Counted from the stretch's first letter, positions 1 through 7,624 are shown. The stretch: 22,568 bases of DNA from Candidatus Heimdallarchaeota archaeon (GCA_030602675.1 JAUVZH010000006.1:1-22568); one strand, 5' to 3'. Notes: a model not told the origin generated them from the letters alone. Translations and numbers: made by a program.

Positions 1-35
1 ATTTTGCCTTTACAACTTGGGCATCTTGGTGGCAT
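1..35 (-). CDS. Zinc-ribbon protein, N-terminal fragment (runs off the window)
   Basis: An ATG whose first base is at 35 on the minus strand opens a frame reading MPPRCPSCKGK before the window ends. It is preceded by a GGAG Shine-Dalgarno (plus positions 44-47) at 8-nt spacing, which makes a real start likely. The CPSC pair is a typical zinc-knuckle half-site, so a zinc-ribbon protein is plausible. Only 11 residues are visible and no family can be assigned. Confidence 0.5.
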   Translation of the reverse strand, partial: MPPRCPSCKGK

Positions 36-73
36 GTTTAATTCTCCAATCGTTAAGAGTTTTGATTTAATAA

Positions 74-137
74 TTGCTTTTAAATTCATACTCTCTTATT
101 ATAATTTGCATTTAGCAAATAAGAACTTGCTTTTAAA
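74..137 (-). promoter_or_regulatory. Candidate promoter region with direct and inverted repeats
   Basis: The gap between the helical-protein gene and the cut-off zinc-ribbon gene contains an exact 11-nt direct repeat, TTGCTTTTAAA, at 74-84 and 127-137. On the minus strand this reads TTTAAAAGCAA, which resembles an archaeal TATA element. Between the copies lies a perfect 6-bp inverted repeat, ATTTGC-5nt-GCAAAT (104-120). The layout fits a regulated promoter for the zinc-ribbon gene, but AT-rich sequence yields such patterns by chance. Confidence 0.3.
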
Positions 138-161
138 ACTATTGTAATATGTTCACTTCAT

Positions 162-584
162 CTACTTAGATTCAGTTTTTACATTTTCTTTCTTCAATTT
201 ATGTTTGGGCTTTACAACATTCAAAAGAATGGTTATCTTTTCCTTGAGCATCCAACAAATTTTATAAAACTCGATAATATCATCAATATCCTCTAACTTC
301 TGAAATAAACTGAATGTATCATCAAAAGCTTGTCTAATTTTACTTTCAGATCTTACCTGTTTTAGTGTCTTCCCAAATTCCTCTTTCCATTTATTATTGA
401 GAGTTTCCTTTTCAAGATTATTTAAAAGTTTCAAAGCAATGACTACAAATTCGATTTCAGCACGTGCAAACCAAACTTTTTCATAGGAAATAGAATAATT
501 TTCAGGATTTAACTCATCATATGCTTTACCAAGCAATTCCTTTGCAGTATCAATTTTTTCTACAATATCTGAACTAAGTGCCAT
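162..584 (-). CDS. Uncharacterised helical protein, 140 aa
   Basis: I do not recognise this family. The 140-residue product looks all-helical: amphipathic stretches at about residues 3-25, 32-60, 62-83 and 85-123, then a lysine-rich tail (125-140). It has no signal peptide, no membrane segment and no cysteine or histidine cluster. The ATG at 584 has a good GAGGAT ribosome-binding site upstream. It starts only 39 nt after the end of gatD on the same strand, so it is probably co-transcribed with gatD. Four-helix-bundle folds such as HEPN were considered, but the diagnostic RxxxxH motif is absent. Its tandem placement with gatD is the only functional hint. Confidence 0.7.
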   Translation of the reverse strand: MALSSDIVEKIDTAKELLGKAYDELNPENYSISYEKVWFARAEIEFVVIALKLLNNLEKETLNNKWKEEFGKTLKQVRSESKIRQAFDDTFSLFQKLEDIDDIIEFYKICWMLKEKITILLNVVKPKHKLKKENVKTESK

Positions 585-623
585 GTTGTATTATCCTCTT
601 CTAATTTCCAAAGCATATGATCT

Positions 624-2015
624 TTATTTTTCCTTTTGGATTAACTTATCAATTCTTTTGTCTACTTTACCTTGCATAATCAGATAACCATTATATGGTT
701 CTCGCTCAGTAATTTCACCAGCTAAATTCTTTTGCATCAGTTCTTTTACAAAAGCCAATTCTTTTGTATGACCTAATACCCACATAGCCTTTACTAAAGC
801 TACTTCAGGAAGCATATTTGCTAATGGAATCACTCCAGCTTCCAATAACATTCTTCCTGATTTGTAAACATTCAATCCTGTGAAACCCCACAAACACTGA
901 GATGTCATAAAAACAGGAATTTCATTCTCAGTAGCTCGCTTTATTGATTTGATTAGCTTTTTGTTAACATGTCCTAATCCTGTTCCAGCTATTACAAGTC
1001 CACTATATTTTTTACTTATAAAGAAATCAACGAGCTCAGCTTTCATTCCTGGGAAACTATAAAGTAGACCAACATTTTTATCAATCTTCGTGTCAATTTC
1101 CAAATTTACTCTTCGTGTAGTGCGTTTATGATAATTCGCTCCAGTAGGAATGATTTTTTCATTTTGTATTTTGGCTAATGGGATATCACCAATTGTCTTA
1201 AAAGCATCTCTTCTACTTGAATGCATTTTACGAACTCTTGTTCCCCTATGAACGAGATTGTATGTATCTCCTGAGGTTCCATGCATACAAATAACTACTT
1301 CAGCAATATCTGAGTTTGCAGCAATTTGAATACTGCTAATTAAATTGATTGCTGCATCACTAGATGGTCGATCGCTACTTCGTTGGGAACCAACGAAAAC
1401 AATTGGTCTATCTAGGTTCTTAATCATAAATGAAACCGCTGCTGCAGTCATATGAATCGTGTCAGTACCATGGGCAATAACAATACCTCTAGGGTTAATA
1501 GATTCAATACAATTAACTATTTCATTAACAAGAACAACCCAATCTCCGGGATTAATGTCTTCACTAAATTTCTGAAAAACAAGTTTAGTTTCTAAATTGC
1601 AGATCTTTTGTAGCTCGGGTATTGCATTAAATAATTCTTGAGGTGTAAAAGCAGGAATGACTGCTCCAGTTCGATAATCTAATTTCGATGCTACTGTTCC
1701 ACCAGTTCCAAATAAAACAACTGTAGGTTTTTTAGGATTTTTCTCAATTTTTTTAGCTGGGATTTTGTAATTAGCTTCGATTTGTCCAGTTGTTTTAATT
1801 TCCAAAATTGAATCTAAATTAATACCAATATTATAGCCAGATGGTAGTTTTACAGTAATGTGTTTGTCGTCCCCTTGTTCACTACGGGGTAATAATACCC
1901 CTTTAAATGTCCCTTTCTTTGTTTTTATGGTAACTTTTGACCAAACTTTAATGTCTTGTGCATCAAGCCAAATAGCAGCAATACCACGGTAATCATTTTC
2001 TGATTCTTCAGACAC
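624..2015 (-). CDS. gatD: Glutamyl-tRNA(Gln) amidotransferase subunit D
   Basis: GatD is the asparaginase-like subunit of the archaeal GatDE complex. It hydrolyses glutamine and supplies ammonia to GatE, which converts Glu-tRNA(Gln) to Gln-tRNA(Gln). Residues ~20-75 form the N-terminal Sm-like barrel typical of GatD. Residues ~97-420 are the type I asparaginase-like fold. Its TGGT motif (104-107) carries the first catalytic threonine, HGTDT (182-186) carries the second Thr-Asp pair, and a third conserved block is VGSQRSSDRPSSDA. The 463-aa length is close to the usual ~435. The start is a GTG at 2015; the nearby ATG in the leader is out of frame. It is transcribed divergently from gatE, not in one operon, with a 209-bp shared promoter region between them. 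The 140-aa gene follows closely downstream. Confidence 0.97.
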   Translation of the reverse strand: MSEESENDYRGIAAIWLDAQDIKVWSKVTIKTKKGTFKGVLLPRSEQGDDKHITVKLPSGYNIGINLDSILEIKTTGQIEANYKIPAKKIEKNPKKPTVVLFGTGGTVASKLDYRTGAVIPAFTPQELFNAIPELQKICNLETKLVFQKFSEDINPGDWVVLVNEIVNCIESINPRGIVIAHGTDTIHMTAAAVSFMIKNLDRPIVFVGSQRSSDRPSSDAAINLISSIQIAANSDIAEVVICMHGTSGDTYNLVHRGTRVRKMHSSRRDAFKTIGDIPLAKIQNEKIIPTGANYHKRTTRRVNLEIDTKIDKNVGLLYSFPGMKAELVDFFISKKYSGLVIAGTGLGHVNKKLIKSIKRATENEIPVFMTSQCLWGFTGLNVYKSGRMLLEAGVIPLANMLPEVALVKAMWVLGHTKELAFVKELMQKNLAGEITEREPYNGYLIMQGKVDKRIDKLIQKEK

Positions 2016-2061
2016 AATTCATCAACTCGAATGTCCATTCATTCTTCTAATCTTCTTGAAT

Positions 2062-2100
2062 AAGCGTTATTTTCTTTAAGTCTTTTCAAGAAAAGCGCTT
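2062..2100. promoter_or_regulatory. Dyad in the gatD/gatE divergent promoter region
   Basis: The 209-bp gap between the gatD and gatE starts holds an imperfect hairpin. AAGCG (2062-2066) and TTTTCTT (2070-2076) pair with AAGAAAA (2088-2094) and CGCTT (2096-2100). Nested inside is a perfect 6-bp palindrome, CTTTTC-AA-GAAAAG (2082-2095). A TATA-like TTTATATTTATT lies at 2119-2130. The dyad could be an operator serving both genes or a leader hairpin of gatD, whose start is 47 nt away. Confidence 0.35.
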
Positions 2101-2224
2101 TTTAATCACTAACAAAGTTTTATATTTATTAAAAAATGAATTTGTTTAGGATAGATATTTGAATTTACAAAAACTTTTGCAAATAGACTAATATAATTAG
2201 CTATGAAAGGTAAGAGGGAAAAAT

Positions 2225-4156
2225 TTGACTCAAAGTACAAAGAAATCAACTATCGATTATTCATCTTTAGGATTAAAATGTGGTCTTGAGTTGCACCAAC
2301 AACTTGAAACTGGACGAAAATTATTCTGTAGATGCAAATCCGAATTGCGTTTAGATGAACATCAAGCAATAATTACAAGACATATGCGTCCAACTCTTTC
2401 TGAATTAGGTGAATATGATAAAGCTGCTTTGATGGAATTTAAAAAACAAAAAGATATAGTTTACGAAATTCATGATTCTGTCTGTTCTTATGAACTTGAT
2501 GAAACTCCTCCTTTTGAACCAGATCCAAAAGCAATTGATTTAGCATTATCAATCGCAAAATTACTCCAAATGGATATTTTTGATGAATTACATGTTAACC
2601 GTAAGCAATATCTTGATGGTTCAATACCAGCAGGCTTTCAAAGAACAATGTTGATTGGTGTGAGTGGGAAAGTAAAAGTAGCAAATAAAATCGTAAATCT
2701 TGATATGATTGCTCTGGAAGAAGATTCTTGTAGAGAGATTAGCAATATTGGAAGAACAATAACTTGGCGAGTGGATCGCTTAGGAATACCTCTTGTAGAA
2801 ATTGCTACAAAAACTATATCAGTAACAAATCCAGAAGAAGTAAAAGAAATTGCATTAGCTATTGGCCGAATTTTACGTGCAACTGGAAAAGTGAAAAGAG
2901 GTTTAGGTACTATTCGACAAGATTTGAATATAAGCATAGAAAAGGGAGCAAGAATTGAGATAAAAGGTGTTCAAGTATTAGATATGCTTCCAGAATATGT
3001 AAAGTATGAAGTAGATAGACAACTTGCACTAATTCAAATAAAAGAAGAACTTGAAAAAAGAGGTTTAAAATCGGAATCCTTTTCTGAAGAACATAAACAA
3101 TTAAATGAATTCTTCAAAAATACCAAATGTAAGTTCTTGAAAGAAGCAATAGCAAATAAAGTGCAGATACTAGGACTGAAATTACTTGGAATGAAAGATC
3201 TTTTAGGTAAAAAAGTTCAAGCAGAACGATCATTTGGTAAAGAGCTAGCAGATAGGGTGAAAGTAATAACTGGTTTGGGTGGAATAACCCATTCAGATGA
3301 ATTGCCAAATTATGGTATCACTCAAGAAGAAACAAAGAAGCTTTTAACTTTCTTTAAATGCGATAAAAATGATGTAGTGGTTTTTGTTGTAGGGAAAAAA
3401 CAAGAAGCAATTCAAGCAATAACTGAAATTGTTATCAGAGTTAAAGAAATATTTGCTGGTGTACCAAACGAAACCAGACATGCTAATGATGATGGAACAA
3501 CTAGCTTTAGGAGATATTTAGGAGGGGCTGGTCGTATGTATCCTGATACTGATTCTTATCCAATACTAATATCAAAAGCTAGAATCAAAAGAATTGGAGA
3601 TAATCTTCCTGAATTGCCAGACAAAAAAGAAGAACGATACATAAAGGAATTGAATTTACCAGAAGATATAGCAAAGGATTTAGCTATCTCTAGTAAAGCT
3701 TTCCTTTTTGATGAATTAATTGAAATGAACATTGATCCAATGTTGATAGCTGTAACATTGGAACAGACACTAAAAGCATTAGCAAGAGAAAACGTTCCAA
3801 TTGATAATCTATCAGATAAGCGGATTAAAGAAATATTTGAGCTATTAGCACAACAAAAAATAGCAAAAGAAGCAATTGATGAATTAATGAAATATCTAGC
3901 AGAGAATCCAAGAGAAAGAACTGAAGTTGCTTTAGAACATTTAGGCTTGGAAGTTATAACAGAAGAACAACTTGTGAAAATCATCGATAAGATAATTGAA
4001 AAGAGCATAGATATAATAAAAGAATCCAAAGAACATGCAAAAGGGAATTTAATGGGACAAGTTATGGCTCAAGCAAGAGGAAAAGTGGATGGTAAAATAG
4101 TTAATCAATTACTCAGCAAACAATTGAATGAGAAATTGAAAGAACTGAAATTATAA
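2225..4156 (+). CDS. gatE: Glutamyl-tRNA(Gln) amidotransferase subunit E
   Basis: GatE is the tRNA-binding and transamidating subunit of the archaea-specific GatDE enzyme. It phosphorylates the glutamyl group on Glu-tRNA(Gln) and replaces it with an amide using ammonia from GatD. The N-terminal GatB/E domain begins with LGLKCGLELHQQLETG, where the GatB-family KxGLEIHxQL motif is visible, followed by CRCKSEL. A central AspRS-like GAD insertion occupies roughly residues 280-430, which separates GatE from bacterial GatB. The C-terminal YqeY-like helical domain contains MGQVMAQARGKVDG. The length of 643 aa fits GatE (~620-640). The start is TTG, 6 nt after GAGGG (2214-2218); the ATG at 2203 is out of frame. 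It is divergent from gatD and convergent with the winged-helix gene, with stops 10 bp apart. Confidence 0.97.
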   Translation: MTQSTKKSTIDYSSLGLKCGLELHQQLETGRKLFCRCKSELRLDEHQAIITRHMRPTLSELGEYDKAALMEFKKQKDIVYEIHDSVCSYELDETPPFEPDPKAIDLALSIAKLLQMDIFDELHVNRKQYLDGSIPAGFQRTMLIGVSGKVKVANKIVNLDMIALEEDSCREISNIGRTITWRVDRLGIPLVEIATKTISVTNPEEVKEIALAIGRILRATGKVKRGLGTIRQDLNISIEKGARIEIKGVQVLDMLPEYVKYEVDRQLALIQIKEELEKRGLKSESFSEEHKQLNEFFKNTKCKFLKEAIANKVQILGLKLLGMKDLLGKKVQAERSFGKELADRVKVITGLGGITHSDELPNYGITQEETKKLLTFFKCDKNDVVVFVVGKKQEAIQAITEIVIRVKEIFAGVPNETRHANDDGTTSFRRYLGGAGRMYPDTDSYPILISKARIKRIGDNLPELPDKKEERYIKELNLPEDIAKDLAISSKAFLFDELIEMNIDPMLIAVTLEQTLKALARENVPIDNLSDKRIKEIFELLAQQKIAKEAIDELMKYLAENPRERTEVALEHLGLEVITEEQLVKIIDKIIEKSIDIIKESKEHAKGNLMGQVMAQARGKVDGKIVNQLLSKQLNEKLKELKL

Positions 4157-4166
4157 AATAAGCATG

Positions 4167-4664
4167 CTATTCTGATAATGCTTTGATATCTATAGCCATC
4201 TTAATAACTCTTCCATAACCCTCATCAACTTCTTCAACTATTTCTCTACTGATCATATCATTAACTTTGTCTCGTATAATCCTTCTTGAAGCTGTTCCTC
4301 TTTCTTGTCTAACAGAAGCAGTTAGTTGTGAGATATTCTTTGGACCTTCTCGAGTTAAAACATCAACAATCAAACGTTCAATCGCATCTAAATTGACATC
4401 AGGACGAAGTCGCATAAGCCATTTCGAAGGAGAAAAAATAGTTGCTACATTTGTTACTTCTTGAAAAGTTCTTAATATAGCTAATGTCATGTTCAATGAA
4501 CCTGTTGCATCTCGAATTTCAGGGCTGATTTTCTCTATTTGACTTTCAAGCTCTGCAATTCTCTGAATGGTCAGATCAAGTTTGTCATTAAGAAGTTCTA
4601 AAGCATTTGGATTTATAGTTGCTTTTTCTACTGCTTTCTTTTTCTTTTCTTTCTCAGCTGCCAT
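4167..4664 (-). CDS. Coiled-coil plus winged-helix DNA-binding protein
   Basis: This 165-aa protein begins with a lysine-rich segment (1-15), followed by a predicted coiled coil (about 22-55, with repeats such as LDLTIQRIAELESQIEKI). A hydrophobic linker follows (~60-85). The C-terminal part (~92-160) has winged-helix character: a helix LDAIERLIVDVLTREGP, a probable recognition region with ISQLTASVRQERGTASRRII, and a wing ending VDEGYGRVIKMA. I infer a dimeric transcription factor or chromatin protein; the exact family is not recognised. The ATG at 4664 follows GGGTGA at good spacing. A TATA-like box at 4746-4755 suggests it has its own promoter downstream of the two small genes on the same strand. 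It is a candidate regulator for the operator-flanked promoter at 5587-5624, but no direct link is visible. Confidence 0.7.
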   Translation of the reverse strand: MAAEKEKKKKAVEKATINPNALELLNDKLDLTIQRIAELESQIEKISPEIRDATGSLNMTLAILRTFQEVTNVATIFSPSKWLMRLRPDVNLDAIERLIVDVLTREGPKNISQLTASVRQERGTASRRIIRDKVNDMISREIVEEVDEGYGRVIKMAIDIKALSE

Positions 4665-4745
4665 TCTTCACCCTCATGACTATTTCTCGTTTTACTCTTC
4701 CTTGGGTGTCTTCTTACATTTTTCTATACTTTACTTACAAATTCC

Positions 4746-4755
4746 TATATTTAAA
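4746..4755 (-). promoter_or_regulatory. Candidate TATA box for the winged-helix gene
   Basis: On the minus strand the sequence reads GGTTTAAATATAGG, with TTTAAATATA close to the archaeal TATA consensus and purines just upstream where a BRE would sit. A start about 25 nt downstream would give a leader of roughly 55 nt before the ATG at 4664. Confidence 0.4.
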
Positions 4756-4805
4756 CCTTCTAATTCAACTGGTTTAAGGAATTCAATAACATTGCCAACA
4801 ATTGA

Positions 4806-5168
4806 TTAAGATATAAAGGAATATGATTGAGGATTATTAGATTCGCTAGTTTCTTGTATACTAATCTCTGATTCTTTCTTATTTTCTTTTCCTAATCTAA
4901 TTCCAGTTCTTGATAATCTGAATAGTCCTCTAAAACTTCCATAACCCACAAGAAATGATTTGTACTTTTTAGCATAAATTTTGGCTTTGTCTCGAGGCAT
5001 TCCGTTTTTAACCATTTGACGTTGCACTTTGTTTTTTATGTGTAATCTCCGAAAAGTCATGATTATAGATCCAGGTATCAATACAAATGAGAGATATAGT
5101 AGCAACCATATAAGTTCAAGTGTACCCCAGAAGGTTATTCGGATTACATCCCAAAATGTGTTTGTCAT
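4806..5168 (-). CDS. Small single-TM protein with GMPRDKAK helix motif, 120 aa
   Basis: The protein has one strong transmembrane helix at about residues 12-37, followed by a basic helical region (39-92, many Arg/Lys, probably cytoplasmic by the positive-inside rule) and a polar Ser/Glu/Asn tail. Residues 55-73 read NGMPRDKAKIYAKKYKSFL. This resembles residues 64-82 of the neighbouring 100-aa protein, which read QGLPEEMVDKLTMKYANSM, so the two may share a small helical element. The ATG at 5168 has a GTGA-type site upstream. It follows the 100-aa gene by 70 nt on the same strand and is probably in the same transcript. No known family is recognised; a membrane-anchored partner of the 100-aa protein is an inference. 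Confidence 0.65.
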   Translation of the reverse strand: MTNTFWDVIRITFWGTLELIWLLLYLSFVLIPGSIIMTFRRLHIKNKVQRQMVKNGMPRDKAKIYAKKYKSFLVGYGSFRGLFRLSRTGIRLGKENKKESEISIQETSESNNPQSYSFIS

Positions 5169-5238
5169 TTTCTTTATTCACTGCCTTCATTTTCATATTA
5201 TTTATTAATTAAACTTAAATAAATTAGAAAGAAGAGGT

Positions 5239-5541
5239 TTAATCCTCTTTATCTTTCTTTATGTCAATGTTCTGTAGTGCTTTTCCTAATATATCCATGG
5301 AATTTGCGTATTTCATAGTTAGTTTATCAACCATTTCCTCAGGAAGACCTTGTTCAGTAAGAGTCTTATAGATTGTAGCAATTCCTTTTGCATATTGTTC
5401 AGCAGTCTCAGCACTATATAGTGAAGTGAACAAATTTCTAATTAAATCTGGAACCTCTTGGTTTATTACAGAAAAGAGTTCCTTTAAATCCTCAACAGGG
5501 ATTTCATCGCTTTTCTTTTTGATTTTTATTTCTTTATCCAT
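5239..5541 (-). CDS. Small helical protein, 100 aa
   Basis: This charged, soluble, all-helical product has a lysine-rich N terminus (1-12), a central helical core (16-62, including VPDLIRNLFTSLYSAETAEQ) and the GLPEEMVDKLTMKYANSM element (65-82) shared in pattern with the downstream one-TM protein. The tail is acidic/basic mixed (91-100). There are no cysteines or membrane segments. The ATG at 5541 is preceded by GGGTGATC. It is the first gene leaving the inverted-repeat promoter at 5587-5624 on the minus strand and is divergent from the 7-TM/longin-like gene. I have seen similar compact pairs in archaeal genomes but cannot name the family. Confidence 0.65.
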   Translation of the reverse strand: MDKEIKIKKKSDEIPVEDLKELFSVINQEVPDLIRNLFTSLYSAETAEQYAKGIATIYKTLTEQGLPEEMVDKLTMKYANSMDILGKALQNIDIKKDKED

Positions 5542-5586
5542 CTTTTGATCACCCTAATGGTTTTGTTATCTATATCTACTAATATC

Positions 5587-5624
5587 TGGTCACTATATAT
5601 TATTTATATGGGAAAATGTGACCA
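5587..5624. promoter_or_regulatory. Operator-like inverted repeat bracketing a TATA core
   Basis: A perfect 7-bp inverted repeat, TGGTCAC (5587-5593) and GTGACCA (5618-5624), flanks a 24-nt spacer holding overlapping TATA-like sequence on both strands (TATATATTATTTATAT, 5594-5609). The arm centres are 31 bp apart, about three helical turns, so two half-sites would face the same side of DNA. On the minus strand the TATA lies ~60 nt before the ATG at 5541; on plus it is ~125 nt before the ATG at 5730. A repressor covering this site would block TBP access, a common archaeal mode of control. The binding protein is unknown. Confidence 0.55.
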
Positions 5625-5729
5625 TGTGAGTTCAATTCTAAATTACCCATAGTTATCATAATCCAAAAGTTTTTTGAAGAAAACTCCTAATCATTAAATG
5701 CGTGTGAAATTTTTCGGAGAAGAAAATCA

Positions 5730-6935
5730 ATGGTTGCTTCACTTTATCAAACAATTCCAAGCATTTTGGCTCTAATTTTCTGTTCAGTTATTCTTATTTT
5801 GTTAGGTTTGAATTATTTAATAAATAGATTCATACCAACTTTATTCTTAATATTGTTCTTTATTGGAATGATGCTCTGGTCTGCTACAAAACTAGTTAGC
5901 ATACTTTTACCAGAATCAACTAATGAGACCTTTATGTTAATTTGGAAAATTGGTTCACTTTCTGTGTTAATTATATCGTTACTATTAATCTCATATTTTA
6001 GAGATTTGTTAGTTAATGATTCTCTCTCTAGACAATCTATACTAACTTCATCTCTTGCTGGTGTAACACTTACAGCACTCTGGTTAGGACCCATTGTGAG
6101 ACCTTATGACGCTAATTTAGATTGGTTCGGTCCTTTTGTGGAAGTAAATTATGATTCTGTAAGTGGCTGGAATACTGATTATTCATATCCCTTTATGGGT
6201 ATTTTACTTATTTATCTTCTAGTAATCTATTTGTTCATATTTGTTATGTTTGCAAAAGGCTTGAAAAAAGCAACCAGAAAAAAACAGCGACAACAAATTA
6301 TACTTATAATTACTGGCTTAGCTATTGCAGCTGTAGGTGGAACGGTTTTGAATTATGTTCTTAATTTAGTTCCAGCTTTCCAAGCATTTGGTGATTTTGA
6401 TTTGATTTTCGTTGTGATAGGTTTTGCTATTGTTGCTTCTGCATATTTACGATCACCAATTCAGATTTATTTTGCCCCAATTTCTGCATATCGGCTAATT
6501 GTTATGAATAATGGTGGTATTCCACTACTATCTCATGATTTCTGTGAGCTGGGTGAAGAAGGATTTTCAATGGACACAGCTCTATTTAGTGGAGCTTTAT
6601 CTGGTGTGATTAATATCCTGAAGGAAACATTAGTAAGTGAAACTATGCCAAGCATCTTCCATCTAGAAGATAGGGTTTTACTTTTAGAGAAAACTGAGTC
6701 AGCATTATTTGCTTTGATTGCAGATTCTGATTCTATGGTTTTACGTTCAGCATTGAAAGATTTCAGTAATGAATTTGAGAAAGCATACAAAGATACTCTC
6801 AAAGATTGGAAAGGACTAATAGATGAGTTCAAGAGTGCTTATTCACTGATTACTGAGGATTTTGCTTTCATAATTTCTAGTGAGGTTGTTAAAAGCAAAA
6901 CAACAGAAATTGATGAAATAACAAGTGAATTCTAA
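5730..6935 (+). CDS. 7-TM membrane protein with C-terminal longin/roadblock-like domain
   Basis: The first ~240 residues contain seven hydrophobic segments (about 9-29, 36-58, 69-89, 104-122, 154-176, 189-212, 223-240), an arrangement like the 7TM sensor module of some archaeal and bacterial histidine kinases. Instead of a kinase, residues ~253-383 form a soluble alpha/beta domain. It begins AYRLIVMNNGGIPLLSHDF, continues with ALFSGALSGVINILKE (helix) and LEDRVLLLEKTESALFALIAD (paired strands), and ends in a long amphipathic helix region. This order of strand, helix, strands, helix resembles longin or roadblock/LC7 domains, which are abundant in Asgard archaea and partner small GTPases in eukaryotes. 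A signalling or GTPase-scaffold role at the membrane is inferred. The ATG at 5730 follows GGAG (5716-5719). The gene is monocistronic and divergent from the 100-aa gene across the operator-like repeat. Confidence 0.7.
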   Translation: MVASLYQTIPSILALIFCSVILILLGLNYLINRFIPTLFLILFFIGMMLWSATKLVSILLPESTNETFMLIWKIGSLSVLIISLLLISYFRDLLVNDSLSRQSILTSSLAGVTLTALWLGPIVRPYDANLDWFGPFVEVNYDSVSGWNTDYSYPFMGILLIYLLVIYLFIFVMFAKGLKKATRKKQRQQIILIITGLAIAAVGGTVLNYVLNLVPAFQAFGDFDLIFVVIGFAIVASAYLRSPIQIYFAPISAYRLIVMNNGGIPLLSHDFCELGEEGFSMDTALFSGALSGVINILKETLVSETMPSIFHLEDRVLLLEKTESALFALIADSDSMVLRSALKDFSNEFEKAYKDTLKDWKGLIDEFKSAYSLITEDFAFIISSEVVKSKTTEIDEITSEF

Positions 6936-6993
6936 ATAGACTTTTAGATTTCACTTTATGCTCTTTCTTAATTTTAATTGTATCTAGTAGTAA

Positions 6994-7003
6994 ATTATAT
7001 ATT
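6994..7003 (+). promoter_or_regulatory. Candidate TATA box for the rpS13 operon
   Basis: In the 230-nt gap before rpS13 the best archaeal TATA match is ATTATATATT, preceded by the purine-containing GTAGTAA. A start near 7025-7030 would leave a leader of about 140 nt. A weaker alternative is TATTTAAA at 7134-7141. The rest of the gap shows no tRNA or strong hairpin. Confidence 0.4.
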
Positions 7004-7165
7004 GTGCAACTTTGAGCAAAACAATAATGAATTATGAATCGTTAATAATAACTCAAGAGAAGTGATTTCAAGCTATCCAAAAGATTTATAGAATGAAAAC
7101 TCTCGTCGAGTCTTAAGAATAATAATAATTTACTATTTAAAAAAGAAAATCAGAGGTATTTGTAA

Positions 7166-7624
7166 TTGTCACTAAATTTCGATGATTTCAAGCATTTAGT
7201 CCGGATTTCTGGGAAGGACATCAGAGGAGATAAACACGTAATCAGTGGGCTTTCTATGATACGTGGTATTGGTCCCAGAATGGCTGATATTGTCTTGAAA
7301 AAAGCAGAAATAAAACCAGATACTTTTATAGGATTATTAACAGATGCGCAAGTAGATAAGTTAGATGAAATTATTAAAGATCCTATAAAATTTGGTGTCC
7401 CTAGCTGGTTTGTTAATCACGTTAAAGATAGAAATTCAGGTAAAGATATTCATTTAGTTGGATCAAATCTAGCATTATATGATAGAAATGATATCGATAG
7501 ATTGAAGAAATTGAGATCCTACCGAGGAGTAAAACATGCTGTTGGTCATAAAGTTCGAGGTCAAAGAACAAAGAGTACTGGCAGAGGTGGTAGATCTATA
7601 GGTGTCTCTCGTAAGAAAGTATAA
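7166..7624 (+). CDS. rps13: Small ribosomal subunit protein uS13
   Basis: uS13 sits in the head of the 30S subunit and contacts the P-site tRNA and the central bridge to the large subunit. The protein has the archaeal/eukaryotic N terminus with a helix-hairpin-helix around residues 27-52 (ISGLSMIRGIGPRMADIVLKK; GIGPRMA is the signature). It ends with the basic tail RSYRGVKHAVGHKVRGQRTKSTGR, which contains the RGQRTK motif of the family. Its 152-aa length matches archaeal S13 rather than the shorter bacterial form. The start is TTG at 7166, 8 nt after GAGGT (7153-7157). It is the first gene of an operon with rpS4 (12 nt downstream), rpS11 and a zinc ribbon. Confidence 0.97.
   Translation: MSLNFDDFKHLVRISGKDIRGDKHVISGLSMIRGIGPRMADIVLKKAEIKPDTFIGLLTDAQVDKLDEIIKDPIKFGVPSWFVNHVKDRNSGKDIHLVGSNLALYDRNDIDRLKKLRSYRGVKHAVGHKVRGQRTKSTGRGGRSIGVSRKKV

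Noticed and set aside
3556..4029. 157-codon minus-strand open frame inside gatE
   Set aside because: It is antisense to the conserved C-terminal part of GatE, has a Ser/Ile-rich composition typical of antisense frames, and lacks a ribosome-binding site.
6936..7165. Possible tRNA or structured RNA in the longest intergenic gap
   Set aside because: No cloverleaf, CCA end or T-loop sequence was found; only TATA-like elements and a short CTCG-T-CGAG palindrome are present.
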